From positions 620,001-684,000 of the forward strand of contig NZ_JASKYM010000001.1 of NCBI RefSeq assembly GCF_030131845.1: a DNA stretch of 64,000 bases, in the 5' to 3' direction. The position numbers were made by a program, and so were the translations under genes. Position 1 is the stretch's first letter; each line of letters opens with the position of its first letter. Shown one piece after another: positions 26,411 through 35,947 of the stretch. The stretch comes from Romboutsia sedimentorum. GTDB lineage: Bacteria > Bacillota > Clostridia > Peptostreptococcales > Peptostreptococcaceae. The notes beneath the pieces were generated by a model. It did not search any database and was not told the origin of the DNA. It was given only the letters and a program-made list of their open reading frames with translations.

Positions 26411-29400
26411 TTAATTTATAGGTAGTCTTATTATAAATTTGCTTCCTTTTCCTAATTCACTCTCAACATGTATAGTTCCATTATGCTTATCTATAATTTG
26501 CTTAGTAATCGTAAGCCCTAATCCACTTCCACCTTTTATAGCTTCTTTTTTCATATCTAAAACTTGATTAAATTTATTAAATATAATTTCTAGATATTTC
26601 TCATCAATTCCTATTCCACTATCACTAATACTAATTTCAACTTTATCACCCAAGTCTTTTATATCCACCCTGATACAGCCTCCAGCAGGTGTGAATTTTC
26701 TAGCATTTCCAATAAGATTTATTATACATCTTTCAATTTCACGCCTATCACATTTTATAAATTTTTCTTCTATGTCTGTGTCTATTATAAATAATATATC
26801 TTTACTTTCTACATAATCTTTTAAACTAAATGATACTTCTTCAACTATTGAAACTATCTCATTAATTTCAAAATTTATTGCATAGGTGTCGTGGTCTAAC
26901 TTATTGCTGTCAATTATATTATCAATTAAAGATAGTAATTGTTTACAATTTTTATTAATCACATTCATATGATACTCTACTTTATCCATGCCTAATTCTA
27001 CATTTCGCTTGCTACTATCATCAGCTAATTGAATAGTTGCATTTATAACATTAAGAGGTGTTCTTAGCTCATGAGATAAGTTTACAAAATAATTACTTTT
27101 ATTTTGTTCTAATTCAATAGTTTTATTTAAAAGCTCAGTGTTAGCATCTATTTCTTTTTTAAGGGTGTTAGTTTTTTTTGTAACCAATTTATCCAAAGCT
27201 TTAACTTTGTTTTTATGTCTATATATTAATATCAAAATTACTAATATATAAATAACTATAGCTATATTACTTTTATAAAAAGGTGGTTTTATAGAAAATT
27301 CAGCTTTTATCTCATTACTAGTTGCCCCATCATAATCTTTGGCTTTTAACTTAAATGTATAATTTCCTGGTTCTAAATTACTATATATAAGTTTTGTTTC
27401 ATTCATACTATTCCATTGTTTATTATAATTTGGACCTTGTAATTTATAATAATATTTTACTTGGTTAATGTTTTTATAACTCGGCAAATAGAAATTTATA
27501 TCTATATCATTTTGTGTATACTTAAAGTTCATTTTATCTATAGTCTTATATTTTTTATCATCTACAGTAAATGACTCTATTATTAAATTTGATTTTAGTT
27601 TATTATATTTTATTTCATTAGGGTTAAATACATTTAATCCATTTGTACCTCCAAAGAAAAATTCACCTTTACCATTTTTATAATATGCATTTTGATTAAA
27701 CTCATTACCTTGAAGTCCATCTAATACACTAAGATTTTTCAACTTATTATTTTTATTATCTAAATTTGAAATTCCATTATTGCTACTAATCCATAAATTA
27801 TTTTTATTATCTATTAATATTCCATGTATAGTCTCGTTAGGCAATCCTGAACTAGAATTATATTTAACAAATTTTTCACTGTCTTTACTAAACTTATTTA
27901 AGCCCATGCTAGTGCCAATCCACAAATTTTTATCCTTATCTTCATTTATACTAAATATTGAATTGCAACTTATACTATTTTTATTATCCTTATCATGCAT
28001 ATAATATTTATATGTATTTTCACTAACATCTAACTTAACTAGTCCACCATTCCCTATATACCCTATATAAAAATCACCTTCACTATCTTCAAACATAGAT
28101 CCTATAATTTTATCATCTACCCTATTTGGTATATATTCCTTTTTTATATCAAGTATTTTGTTGTTTTTAGTATTTAATATATTTATTCCATCGATTGTAG
28201 CGATCCACAAATAACCATTACTGTCTAAAAGTAAAGTAGTAATAAAATCATTATATAATCCATCATCTTTTGTATATATCTTTAATGATTGCAATTTTTT
28301 ATCAATTATTAAAAGCCCTCTTTGTGTTGCTAAATAGATGGTATTAGAACTTCCTGTTATATAATTCACATTATTATCTTTAAAAAAAGATACTTCCTTT
28401 GAAGTAATATGCTTTACTGTATCTTTATTTCTATTTATAATATCTACTCCTTTTTTATCTGTAGATATCCACAATAGACCATCACTATCTTCATAAATAC
28501 TTTGTATAGAATTCGCACTTATTGTATTGTCATCTAATACATCATGGCTATATGTTTTTATATTATTGTTATAATTAAAAATACTAATCCCAGAATCTGT
28601 ACCAATCCATATACGCCCACTTTTATCTTCTAATATGCTTAATGTATTGTCATTTGCCAAACTATAATTATCGTAAGTTTTATTTTTATAAGTTTTAAAA
28701 TTGTCACTTTGTTCATCGTATCTTGCTATACCATCATCCGTGCATAGCCACATATGACCATTTTTATCTTTTAAAATATCATTTATATAATTGCATTGTA
28801 ATGCCTTTTTATCATTATTATTTTTTGTAAAGTTTTTTACATTATTATTTTTAATATCAAGTTTAAAAAGTCCACAACCAACAGTTCCACCCCATATATA
28901 TCCTTTTTTATCATAATAAATTTTACAAATTATAGTGTTTATATTTAATTGTTCTTCATTGCTAAATTCTTTAATTAGTTTAAAATTTTCAGACATTTTA
29001 GTTAATCCATGTGATGTAGATATCCATATATTCTCTTCATCATCTTGTGTCATAGAGTATACATATTTGTTTTTAATATTGTTATTTTCTAGTTTTTCAA
29101 ACTTATCCTTTTTTTCATTATAAACATTAATACCTTGAGTTGTTGAAACAACTATTTTTTTATCTTTTGTAATTAAAATATCAGTAGTGCTAGATTTATT
29201 CATATGGGATGTATCTACTACATTCGTATAATTTTTTATAGTATAATCTTTAGCATTAATTTTACTAACTCCGCCATCCGTAGATAACCATATATTTCCA
29301 TATGAATCTTTTTCTATATCTGTTATGTAGTTACTTACTATAGTATTTGTATTTTCTTCCTCATGCTTATAAATTTCCATTCCGTATCCGTTGTATTTAT

Positions 29401-29596
29401 TTAAACCATCTGTAGTTCCTATCCACACAATATTTTCACTGTCTTGCATCATGCATGTTACAGTTCCCTGAGATAGACCATCTTTAATTGAAATTTTATC
29501 GAAATTTATTTTTTCATTTCCATAAACAATATTGTTTTTTGAAATTAAAATAACAGTCAAAACCGATATTATTTTAATAATGTTGTATCTCATCAT
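26411..29596 (-). CDS. Beta-propeller sensor histidine kinase (two-component, orphan)
   Basis: A 1061-residue paralogue of its downstream neighbour, colinear over the full length: signal segment, Reg_prop propeller repeats, Y_Y_Y domain, one membrane helix near residue 790, HisKA and HATPase. Here the H box is intact, NLSHELRTPL with His842 (codon 27071-27073, CAT), as are the N box (LIGNARKF), G1 (VSISDSGIGI, shown as ISDSGIGID) and G2 (GGSGLGLTI). This sensor plan is best known from Bacteroidetes polysaccharide sensors, but without their fused receiver and AraC domains. No response regulator gene is visible in the window. The two genes are 66 bases apart. Confidence 0.92.
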   Translation of the reverse strand: MMRYNIIKIISVLTVILISKNNIVYGNEKINFDKISIKDGLSQGTVTCMMQDSENIVWIGTTDGLNKYNGYGMEIYKHEEENTNTIVSNYITDIEKDSYGNIWLSTDGGVSKINAKDYTIKNYTNVVDTSHMNKSSTTDILITKDKKIVVSTTQGINVYNEKKDKFEKLENNNIKNKYVYSMTQDDEENIWISTSHGLTKMSENFKLIKEFSNEEQLNINTIICKIYYDKKGYIWGGTVGCGLFKLDIKNNNVKNFTKNNNDKKALQCNYINDILKDKNGHMWLCTDDGIARYDEQSDNFKTYKNKTYDNYSLANDNTLSILEDKSGRIWIGTDSGISIFNYNNNIKTYSHDVLDDNTISANSIQSIYEDSDGLLWISTDKKGVDIINRNKDTVKHITSKEVSFFKDNNVNYITGSSNTIYLATQRGLLIIDKKLQSLKIYTKDDGLYNDFITTLLLDSNGYLWIATIDGINILNTKNNKILDIKKEYIPNRVDDKIIGSMFEDSEGDFYIGYIGNGGLVKLDVSENTYKYYMHDKDNKNSISCNSIFSINEDKDKNLWIGTSMGLNKFSKDSEKFVKYNSSSGLPNETIHGILIDNKNNLWISSNNGISNLDNKNNKLKNLSVLDGLQGNEFNQNAYYKNGKGEFFFGGTNGLNVFNPNEIKYNKLKSNLIIESFTVDDKKYKTIDKMNFKYTQNDIDINFYLPSYKNINQVKYYYKLQGPNYNKQWNSMNETKLIYSNLEPGNYTFKLKAKDYDGATSNEIKAEFSIKPPFYKSNIAIVIYILVILILIYRHKNKVKALDKLVTKKTNTLKKEIDANTELLNKTIELEQNKSNYFVNLSHELRTPLNVINATIQLADDSSKRNVELGMDKVEYHMNVINKNCKQLLSLIDNIIDSNKLDHDTYAINFEINEIVSIVEEVSFSLKDYVESKDILFIIDTDIEEKFIKCDRREIERCIINLIGNARKFTPAGGCIRVDIKDLGDKVEISISDSGIGIDEKYLEIIFNKFNQVLDMKKEAIKGGSGLGLTITKQIIDKHNGTIHVESELGKGSKFIIRLPIN

Positions 29597-29927
29597 CTAT
29601 AATTTTTACCTCTCTAGTTACATTTTAGATTCATACTAATAATAGCATTATTTAACAGTTTTTTCTACAATATCCCCTTGATATATGCTTCAATTTCACA
29701 TAAATATATAAAAACTATATATTTATACCAATACTGTATTTTTAAATTTATAAATGAGTAGCAAAAAAAAAATTTATAAATATTATATTAATATAATAAA
29801 AATTATTTAATAATTTAAAGTAATATTTTTTAAAACATATAAAAAAAATTATATTTATACATAATCTTAAAATGAATATAATTTTGCATGCACTATAAAA
29901 TTTTTATAAATATGGGAGAGATTAATA
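29597..29927. other. Divergent intergenic region upstream of the sensor kinases
   Basis: No gene, very AT-rich. It must hold the promoters of the sensor kinase genes (minus) and the DUF4397 gene (plus). A plus-strand GGGAGAG site is at 29914-29920. No regulatory motif was recognised with confidence. Confidence 0.35.
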
Positions 29928-30548
29928 TTGAAAAAATTTAACGACAAGTATTCATTAATTAGGTTTTTACATGCGGTTCCTAGAGGTGTTCCTGTAGATG
30001 TTTATTTAAATGGTAGCTTATTCTTTAACAGAATATTATTTACACATTTTAGCCCATACATCTATGTACCTGAGGGAACTTATGATGTAAGTGTTTTTCC
30101 TACTATGACTAGAGAAAATCCACTTCTTCGTCAAAGTATACAGGTCAAAGATGGTGAACTTTGCACACTTGCTATGACTGGTTATTATAATGACCTTGAA
30201 CTATTGCTTATACCAGAGGATAAAGAAGTAGGATCTAAAAATGATTCAAAACTTAGGGTTGCTCATTTATCTCCAAACGTTTTAGATTTAAATATTCTTG
30301 CCAATAATAAACTTTTGTTTTCAGATGTTAGCTTTAGAGAAGTTACAGATTATATAGAAATGCCATCACAATTTTACCAAATAGATGTAGAGCTTTCTGT
30401 AAATAATAGACTCCTTAGAAGTAACAGACTTGCTGTAAATAGAGATAGAGTTTATACACTTTACATTTTAGGAAATTTTGCTAGTTTTCAAGTGTTTCAA
30501 TCTCTAGATGGTGCAGCATTTATAACTCCAGTTGTTATGCGAAAATAG
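29928..30548 (+). CDS. DUF4397-domain protein
   Basis: A 206-residue protein made of two related beta-rich halves, each opening with the family pattern: LIRFLHAVPRGVPVDVYLNG at the N terminus and LRVAHLSPNVLDLNILAN near residue 110. DUF4397 modules are found in surface, secreted and spore-associated proteins. There is no signal peptide. Start is TTG at 29928 with GGGAGAG upstream. It is convergent with the csp-linked small gene and shares a terminator with it. Closeness to the csp locus suggests a spore-related role, but that is inference. Confidence 0.75.
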   Translation: MKKFNDKYSLIRFLHAVPRGVPVDVYLNGSLFFNRILFTHFSPYIYVPEGTYDVSVFPTMTRENPLLRQSIQVKDGELCTLAMTGYYNDLELLLIPEDKEVGSKNDSKLRVAHLSPNVLDLNILANNKLLFSDVSFREVTDYIEMPSQFYQIDVELSVNNRLLRSNRLAVNRDRVYTLYILGNFASFQVFQSLDGAAFITPVVMRK

Positions 30549-30555
30549 ATAAAAT

Positions 30556-30603
30556 AAAAATATGCCTTATAATAATTTTAAAATTATTATAAGGCATATT
30601 TTT
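30556..30603. terminator. 48-nt perfect palindrome, bidirectional terminator
   Basis: Left arm AAAAATATGCCTTATAATAA plus TTTT; right arm is its exact complement with no unpaired loop. It sits between the stop codons of convergent genes and has T-rich flanks in both directions. Confidence 0.85.
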
Positions 30604-30605
30604 AT

Positions 30606-30809
30606 TTATAACTTGCTTCCATCATCAACCCATTCTTTGGCTTCCTCAACACTACTTAATGAAGGTATTGATACTTTACTATGTGCTTTTAGTTTATCAA
30701 TATCAGCCCAAGCAGCATTTTGTGCATTGTTTGTTGGCTTGTGTTTTGTTAATCTTTTGTTATTAGCTCCACTTAAAGCCTTTGCTTTTTTACTTTGCAA
30801 ATTTATCAC
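30606..30809 (-). CDS. Small protein resembling DUF3787, possibly spore-associated
   Basis: A 67-residue hydrophilic protein, very Lys/Ala/Asn-rich (KKAKALSGANNKRLTKHKPT) with a conserved-looking centre NAAWADIDKLKAHSKVSIPS and the tail EEAKEWVDDGSKL. This matches my memory of the DUF3787 family of clostridial proteins, some annotated as spore proteins; I hold that assignment loosely. It follows cspC by 40 bases on the same strand, with its own AGAGGTGA site, so it could be co-transcribed with the germination genes. Confidence 0.6.
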   Translation of the reverse strand: MINLQSKKAKALSGANNKRLTKHKPTNNAQNAAWADIDKLKAHSKVSIPSLSSVEEAKEWVDDGSKL

Positions 30810-30849
30810 CTCTTCTTTAGTTTTAACTATTTATTTTATAAAATACTAT

Positions 30850-32553
30850 TTATTCTAGATTATTTGCAATTTGAATTATTGTTTGCTGTAAATTTAACCT
30901 ACCATATCCTTGAGATATATTTGGATAATTATATATCTCACTTCTTGTAGCACCTAGCATTAAATATGTTTTTAAGGGCTGAGTAAATAATGAGGTTCTA
31001 CTAAAATCTGTTTGTACATATATATAATCCATAATTAGAGCCATTACTCCACTTGTAAGGGAACTACTTACACCTGTTCCAGTTGCTGTGTTATAAGAAT
31101 TATCTTTATAAGTGCCTATAATATCAACCCCAGGAGCTACTATATCAACTGCAGGAGCTACTACATTCATGCTTGCCCTTGTTCTTACATTTCCCTTAGA
31201 TGATCCTATCCAAATACTGTCAGTTTTATCATTATACCCACCTACTGTTATTATATTATCAACTGTTGCAAGCAATGTTATTGTAGCTGTTGAAACTGGG
31301 TCTATAAATCGAGTTTCTTCAGAGATAAGGGCTTTGTTAGGAAGATAAATATCATAAATTCCGCTTATAATAAATTCTGGATAAAGTCTTAATGTCCAAA
31401 TCCCTGGTTTTATGTTTCTAAGGTTTATTATTAATTCTTGTGTTCCAGATTGCAACCAAGGATATATAACTCTCATCTCATACAGGGTATTTTCTAAATT
31501 AAACTTACCTTTATATAAATAATAATCTGGGGCATATTTAATAGTGTAACTCACCTCTCCTGATGGAGATATTAGCCCTGCACCTATTTTTCCTGGACCA
31601 CTTAAACATAAATCTATCTCAAGATTTTTTTGATCTCCCACTTGAATTAGTATATCTTGAGTTTCATTTATATCAGTTATTCTGCCTTCATAATGAATGT
31701 CAGTATTTCCTTCATTCCCTGCTCCACCTACTATAGTGATTCCCCAGTCACTAAGTCTACCAAAAGAATCTAGCATTGTTGCTACTATTGTAGCCCTTGG
31801 ATTTGCACCTACAGTTAAATTTATTACCATAAAGCTTTCTGCTACTTCATAAATATCTACAACATATTTAATAGCTGCTAAAAAATCTGACATTTCATAA
31901 TTTATTTTACCAGTTTTATAAGTATCTTTATATTCCCTTAATTTTATTATTAAAAGTTCACTATCTATTGCTACACCCTCATAAGCTGAATTTAAGTTTC
32001 CATTACCACATGCTATGCCTGCTGCCATTGTACCTGTTCCAGTCCTATCTTCACATAAACTTGGGTCATTTTCTTTAATTGCCTTGTTGATATCATCTCT
32101 AGTAAACTCACTACCAAATACACACCCTTTTGGAGGAGTTCCTTTATTACTTTCTTGATTCCATATAGACACAATTTTACTAGTACCATCTTTGTTAATA
32201 AAATCAGGATGTAAATAGTCTATTCCTGAATCTATAATTACAATTATTACTTTTTTACCTGATGCACTAATATTAGGATTTTTGTATATATAATCTGTCC
32301 CTGCTGCCGTTCTAACAGTTTCTCCTTCGTTTAAATTATCTGTTATTTTTATTAGTGAACTCATTGGAGACGATCTTTCCCACCATGATATCTCTTTTAT
32401 ATCATTTAATCTACTTTCTTGAAAACCTAAAGGAGGATATATACTAGCTAGTTGATCATTTAAAATAATAAATTCTTCTATACCATTGTTTCTTAAGCTA
32501 TCTTCTAAATCACTAATATCGCCTTGATATATTATAATATAAGATTGTTCCAT
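30850..32553 (-). CDS. cspC: Germination pseudoprotease CspC
   Basis: A 567-residue subtilisin-like protein. Residues 1-95 form a prodomain-like region, then a subtilase fold interrupted by a jelly-roll insertion, as in clostridial Csp proteins. The catalytic Asp remains in [14 protein letters not shown]. The His position reads GTGTMAAG (His to Thr) and the Ser position GTGVSSSLTSG (Ser to Gly), the same substitutions as in C. difficile CspC. It is thus catalytically dead and expected to act in bile-salt and co-germinant signalling rather than proteolysis. AAGGAGG precedes the ATG; the gene lies 25 bases after the second cspBA, so it is operonic. Confidence 0.93.
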   Translation of the reverse strand: MEQSYIIIYQGDISDLEDSLRNNGIEEFIILNDQLASIYPPLGFQESRLNDIKEISWWERSSPMSSLIKITDNLNEGETVRTAAGTDYIYKNPNISASGKKVIIVIIDSGIDYLHPDFINKDGTSKIVSIWNQESNKGTPPKGCVFGSEFTRDDINKAIKENDPSLCEDRTGTGTMAAGIACGNGNLNSAYEGVAIDSELLIIKLREYKDTYKTGKINYEMSDFLAAIKYVVDIYEVAESFMVINLTVGANPRATIVATMLDSFGRLSDWGITIVGGAGNEGNTDIHYEGRITDINETQDILIQVGDQKNLEIDLCLSGPGKIGAGLISPSGEVSYTIKYAPDYYLYKGKFNLENTLYEMRVIYPWLQSGTQELIINLRNIKPGIWTLRLYPEFIISGIYDIYLPNKALISEETRFIDPVSTATITLLATVDNIITVGGYNDKTDSIWIGSSKGNVRTRASMNVVAPAVDIVAPGVDIIGTYKDNSYNTATGTGVSSSLTSGVMALIMDYIYVQTDFSRTSLFTQPLKTYLMLGATRSEIYNYPNISQGYGRLNLQQTIIQIANNLE

Positions 32554-32578
32554 ATTTTAATTTTAACCTCCTTGGTAC

Positions 32579-35500
32579 TTACTTTAGTTGATCAAACATT
32601 CCTCTTATATCTAATTCTCCATATCCATAACTTTGATTTGGATACACAATTTGTGACTCTCTTTTTGCTCCAGCACTTAAATAAGTTCTTATCTTTTGAA
32701 CAAATGCCTTATCTGGATAATTACCATCAACTAAAATGTATTGAAGAAAAAGTGCTACAGCTCCAGATACATGTGCTCCTGCTGCTGCTGTTCCTGTTAT
32801 TTTTGCATACTTATTTCCTGGATATGGAGCTATTATATTAACTCCAGGAGCAACTAAATCGGGTTTACTTAAGCTGCTTATACTCGGTCCTCTTGATGAA
32901 GTTGGCCATATACTACTGTTTATAGTATCATATGCACCTACCGCAACTACATCCTCATATACAGCTGTAAAATTCACAGTGTATGAGGGGTCAGTTTGTG
33001 TAAATTTAGTTCCTGGTTTTAAAAATACTCGATTTTGTAAATATGCATTATATCTTCCATTAGTTATATATTTTCCAGTTAATTGTATTTTCCATATTCC
33101 TTTTTTAACATTTGTTAGCCTTATAATTGTTAGTTGCTGCCCAGAATCTACATTTGGATACATGTAGCTTATTGAATATCGAGTTCCCTCTAGATCAAAT
33201 AAGCCATCTGCTACACCAAAATTTGATACATCAATTTCTTTGCTTGGTTCTCCTGTAGGAGTTATAACGGCAACATTTATTTTGTCAGGCTTATCAACCC
33301 AAAACTCTATTTGTATCTCTTTTTCATCCTCTGCTAACTCTAATTCTATAATTTTTGTCTCGCCCTTAAAACTAATATTTCCTATTGCATGTGTTTGTGT
33401 ATTACCTTCATTCCCAACGCCCGTTACTGTACATACACCCCTTTTAAAGAAATATTTTTCTGCAAGAACCCTAGCACTTAATCCTACCATTGAGTTACTC
33501 CCTATTGATAAGTTGACTACACCTGCTATGTTAGACCTATATGTTTTCTCTTCTATATAATTTACTGCTGCAAACAATGGTCCATTATTATAAAATCCAT
33601 TTAATTTTTTCAATTTAATTACTATTAGTTCAGCTTCTTCTGCTACACCTGCATATTCTTTATTTACATTCCCAAGTCCAGCACATATCCCACTTATCAT
33701 TGTTCCAGTTCCTTCTTCATCTTTTGATAAGCTATCATCTTTATCTGCGATAGCTTTATTTATATCCTCACGAGTATATTCAGTTCCTATAGAATACCCC
33801 TTTGGTGGATTACCATCTTTTGTTTGGTCCCATAAGTACACTATCTTAGACGTTCCATCTGGATATATAAAATCTTCGTGTAAATAATCTATTCCGGAGT
33901 CTGCTATCCCAATTATAACTCCTCTTCCAGTTATAGATATATTTGGGTTATTCTTAAAAAAATTTGCTCCTATTTCTTCATTTGCTACTACTCCTCCTGA
34001 TATTCCCTGACTGACTTCTCCTAGTGGTGCTAGCACTACATTTCTTTGTGATCTTATTACCGAACTTAGATTTAAAACACTATCTAAGTCCTTTATATTT
34101 TGATCTTTTGTATATATAACACCAAAATCATCAGCAATTTTATAATATTTATATGGGGTATTTAATTGTTCAAATTGTTCTTCAAAATTAGGTCTATGAA
34201 CTACATTAAGTGTAGGTACTAAACCTTCAAAATCTATTTCTCTATATATTTTTTTTTTCTTTTTTCTAAAAAGCATATCTTGTGGAATTTCTTGAAATAC
34301 TGTGTTTAAATTTATATTTGATAAATCTAAAAAACCATATCCTCTCGAGTTATTTGGGTATGTGTAATTAGGGCTTCTCCTTGCGTATTGTATAAGTAAT
34401 GCTTTCATTTTTTGAGAATATAAATATAAATCATTTCTTTTAACTATTCCCCATTCCATTAAAAGTGCTACCGAACCCGTTACATGAGGAGTTGCCATGC
34501 TTGTTCCTGTTAATGCTCCTGTATTTCCTCCTGGCAATACCGATACTATATCCTCTCCTGGTGCTAATATATCTGGCTTATATATACCATTTTCTATATC
34601 ACCTGATCCAGAAAATATTGATACATTATCTGTCCTTGAATTGTAGCTTCCAACAGTTATAGGCTTTGTAGCAGTTCCTGGTACAGTAACAGTTCCTACT
34701 CTGTCTGGTATTAAAAATCTAGTATCTCTACTAAGGCCCTCTGATGTTGGTAAATATATATCAATATTTCCTGTTATCACATTTTTAGGTATAAATACAA
34801 TTTTCCATATTCCAGGCGTAATGCTTGTGTTTGAGCTCATCTGAATGGTTACCCGTCTTATTAAAGAGTAAGGCGTTATTGGATAAAAATATCCCTTGAT
34901 TTTTGTACTACCTACAATATTTTTAACTTCTCCAGATTCTCTTGATATTGCCTGAGTCTGTAAATTGGATGGATTTACTAAATGCACGCTAAAATCATCT
35001 GTAAAATCTGGCCATATATTTATATTTAATAATTTTTCACTTGGTCCTACAACGAATTCAACTTCTACCTCTTTATTATCACTTTTAATGTTTATATTTT
35101 TGTGTCCACCTTTATCTCCATTATTTCCTGCTGCTATTACTATATTATTTTTCCAAAAATTACACATCTCATCTATATATTGTTCAAATAATGATAGTCC
35201 CGTATGAGAACCTTCATTACTTCCATAACTTATATTTATAGCTACTGGCATTTTTAATTCTAATGATCTATCTAATATAAATTTTATACCTCTCATAAAT
35301 TCTGTGCTCTTTGAAAATGAATCAGTAACTCTACTACCAACCCTCACAAATATTATACTTGCATCACTTGCTATTTCTGCACAAATTCCGCTTACATGAG
35401 TTCCATGGCTACTAGTTATTGGTATTGGTATTTTAATTTCTCCACTTATCGCTTTATTTATATCTTTATTTGTATATAAAGATCCTTCTTTAAAACCATC

Positions 35501-35875
35501 TGGAGGATTACCTGGTATAGATTGATCCCAGTAATAAAGTATCTTGGAATTTCCATCTTTATCTTTAAATACCGGCAAATTATAATCTATACCCGAGTCT
35601 ATAATTCCAAGTATTGCTCCTTTTCCGCTTAAGTTATTGTTTTGTCTAAATTTTATTATTCCTGTACTTGAAAAGCTTTGAGTGTCTTGCGTCTCTAGTA
35701 TAAATGGTTGTTCTATATACTCTATTTCTGAATAATCTAAAAGGCTCTTTATTTGCTGTGGTGAATCTGCTGTTATTATTGCATAGTTGTATCCTAAGAT
35801 TTCTACAGATACACCTAATAAACTTTCAAGTTTTAATATATCTCCATTGTATTTAACTACGACTTCATAATTTAT
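32579..35875 (-). CDS. cspBA: CspBA fusion, second copy (active CspB domain plus CspA pseudoprotease), ATA start
   Basis: Starting at ATA (35873-35875) gives 1098 residues. Residues 1-65 are a prodomain ([20 protein letters not shown]). The CspB domain has an intact triad: Asp93 (GIIDSGIDY), His157 (SSHGTHVSG) and Ser459 (GTSMATPH). The C-terminal CspA domain keeps Asp ([13 protein letters not shown]) but has GTGTMISG (His to Thr) and [11 protein letters not shown] (Ser to Ala). CspB cleaves pro-SleC during germination in C. difficile and CspA controls CspC incorporation into spores. No ATG, GTG, TTG or CTG exists in frame before Asp93; the first is a TTG at residue 100. An AAAGGGGTGA site is well placed for the ATA, which directly follows an in-frame TAA. 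Confidence 0.9.
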   Translation of the reverse strand: MNYEVVVKYNGDILKLESLLGVSVEILGYNYAIITADSPQQIKSLLDYSEIEYIEQPFILETQDTQSFSSTGIIKFRQNNNLSGKGAILGIIDSGIDYNLPVFKDKDGNSKILYYWDQSIPGNPPDGFKEGSLYTNKDINKAISGEIKIPIPITSSHGTHVSGICAEIASDASIIFVRVGSRVTDSFSKSTEFMRGIKFILDRSLELKMPVAINISYGSNEGSHTGLSLFEQYIDEMCNFWKNNIVIAAGNNGDKGGHKNINIKSDNKEVEVEFVVGPSEKLLNINIWPDFTDDFSVHLVNPSNLQTQAISRESGEVKNIVGSTKIKGYFYPITPYSLIRRVTIQMSSNTSITPGIWKIVFIPKNVITGNIDIYLPTSEGLSRDTRFLIPDRVGTVTVPGTATKPITVGSYNSRTDNVSIFSGSGDIENGIYKPDILAPGEDIVSVLPGGNTGALTGTSMATPHVTGSVALLMEWGIVKRNDLYLYSQKMKALLIQYARRSPNYTYPNNSRGYGFLDLSNINLNTVFQEIPQDMLFRKKKKKIYREIDFEGLVPTLNVVHRPNFEEQFEQLNTPYKYYKIADDFGVIYTKDQNIKDLDSVLNLSSVIRSQRNVVLAPLGEVSQGISGGVVANEEIGANFFKNNPNISITGRGVIIGIADSGIDYLHEDFIYPDGTSKIVYLWDQTKDGNPPKGYSIGTEYTREDINKAIADKDDSLSKDEEGTGTMISGICAGLGNVNKEYAGVAEEAELIVIKLKKLNGFYNNGPLFAAVNYIEEKTYRSNIAGVVNLSIGSNSMVGLSARVLAEKYFFKRGVCTVTGVGNEGNTQTHAIGNISFKGETKIIELELAEDEKEIQIEFWVDKPDKINVAVITPTGEPSKEIDVSNFGVADGLFDLEGTRYSISYMYPNVDSGQQLTIIRLTNVKKGIWKIQLTGKYITNGRYNAYLQNRVFLKPGTKFTQTDPSYTVNFTAVYEDVVAVGAYDTINSSIWPTSSRGPSISSLSKPDLVAPGVNIIAPYPGNKYAKITGTAAAGAHVSGAVALFLQYILVDGNYPDKAFVQKIRTYLSAGAKRESQIVYPNQSYGYGELDIRGMFDQLK

Positions 35876-35878
35876 TTA

Positions 35879-35890
35879 AATCACCCCTTT
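35879..35890 (-). promoter_or_regulatory. Shine-Dalgarno that sets the ATA start of cspBA copy 2
   Basis: On the minus strand AAAGGGGTGA is followed by TTTAA and then ATA. The GGGG core is 8 bases before ATA, the normal distance, and 15 before the nearest ATG, which is out of frame and stops after three codons (ATG AAG TCG TAG). The same layout precedes the other cspBA copy. Confidence 0.75.
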
Positions 35891-35947
35891 TTAACTAAGT
35901 ATTGTGCCATGAGTATATTTATTTCAAATATCAATACATGCTAGAGC

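Noticed and set aside
26411-29596. Bacteroidetes-type hybrid two-component system (with fused regulator)
   Set aside because: The protein ends right after the HATPase domain; there is no receiver or AraC domain.
32579-35578. CspBA frame beginning at the internal TTG (35578), and the matching one at 38953
   Set aside because: A start there would remove the prodomain and catalytic Asp93, which are well conserved in the upstream codons, and the TTG has no ribosome site.
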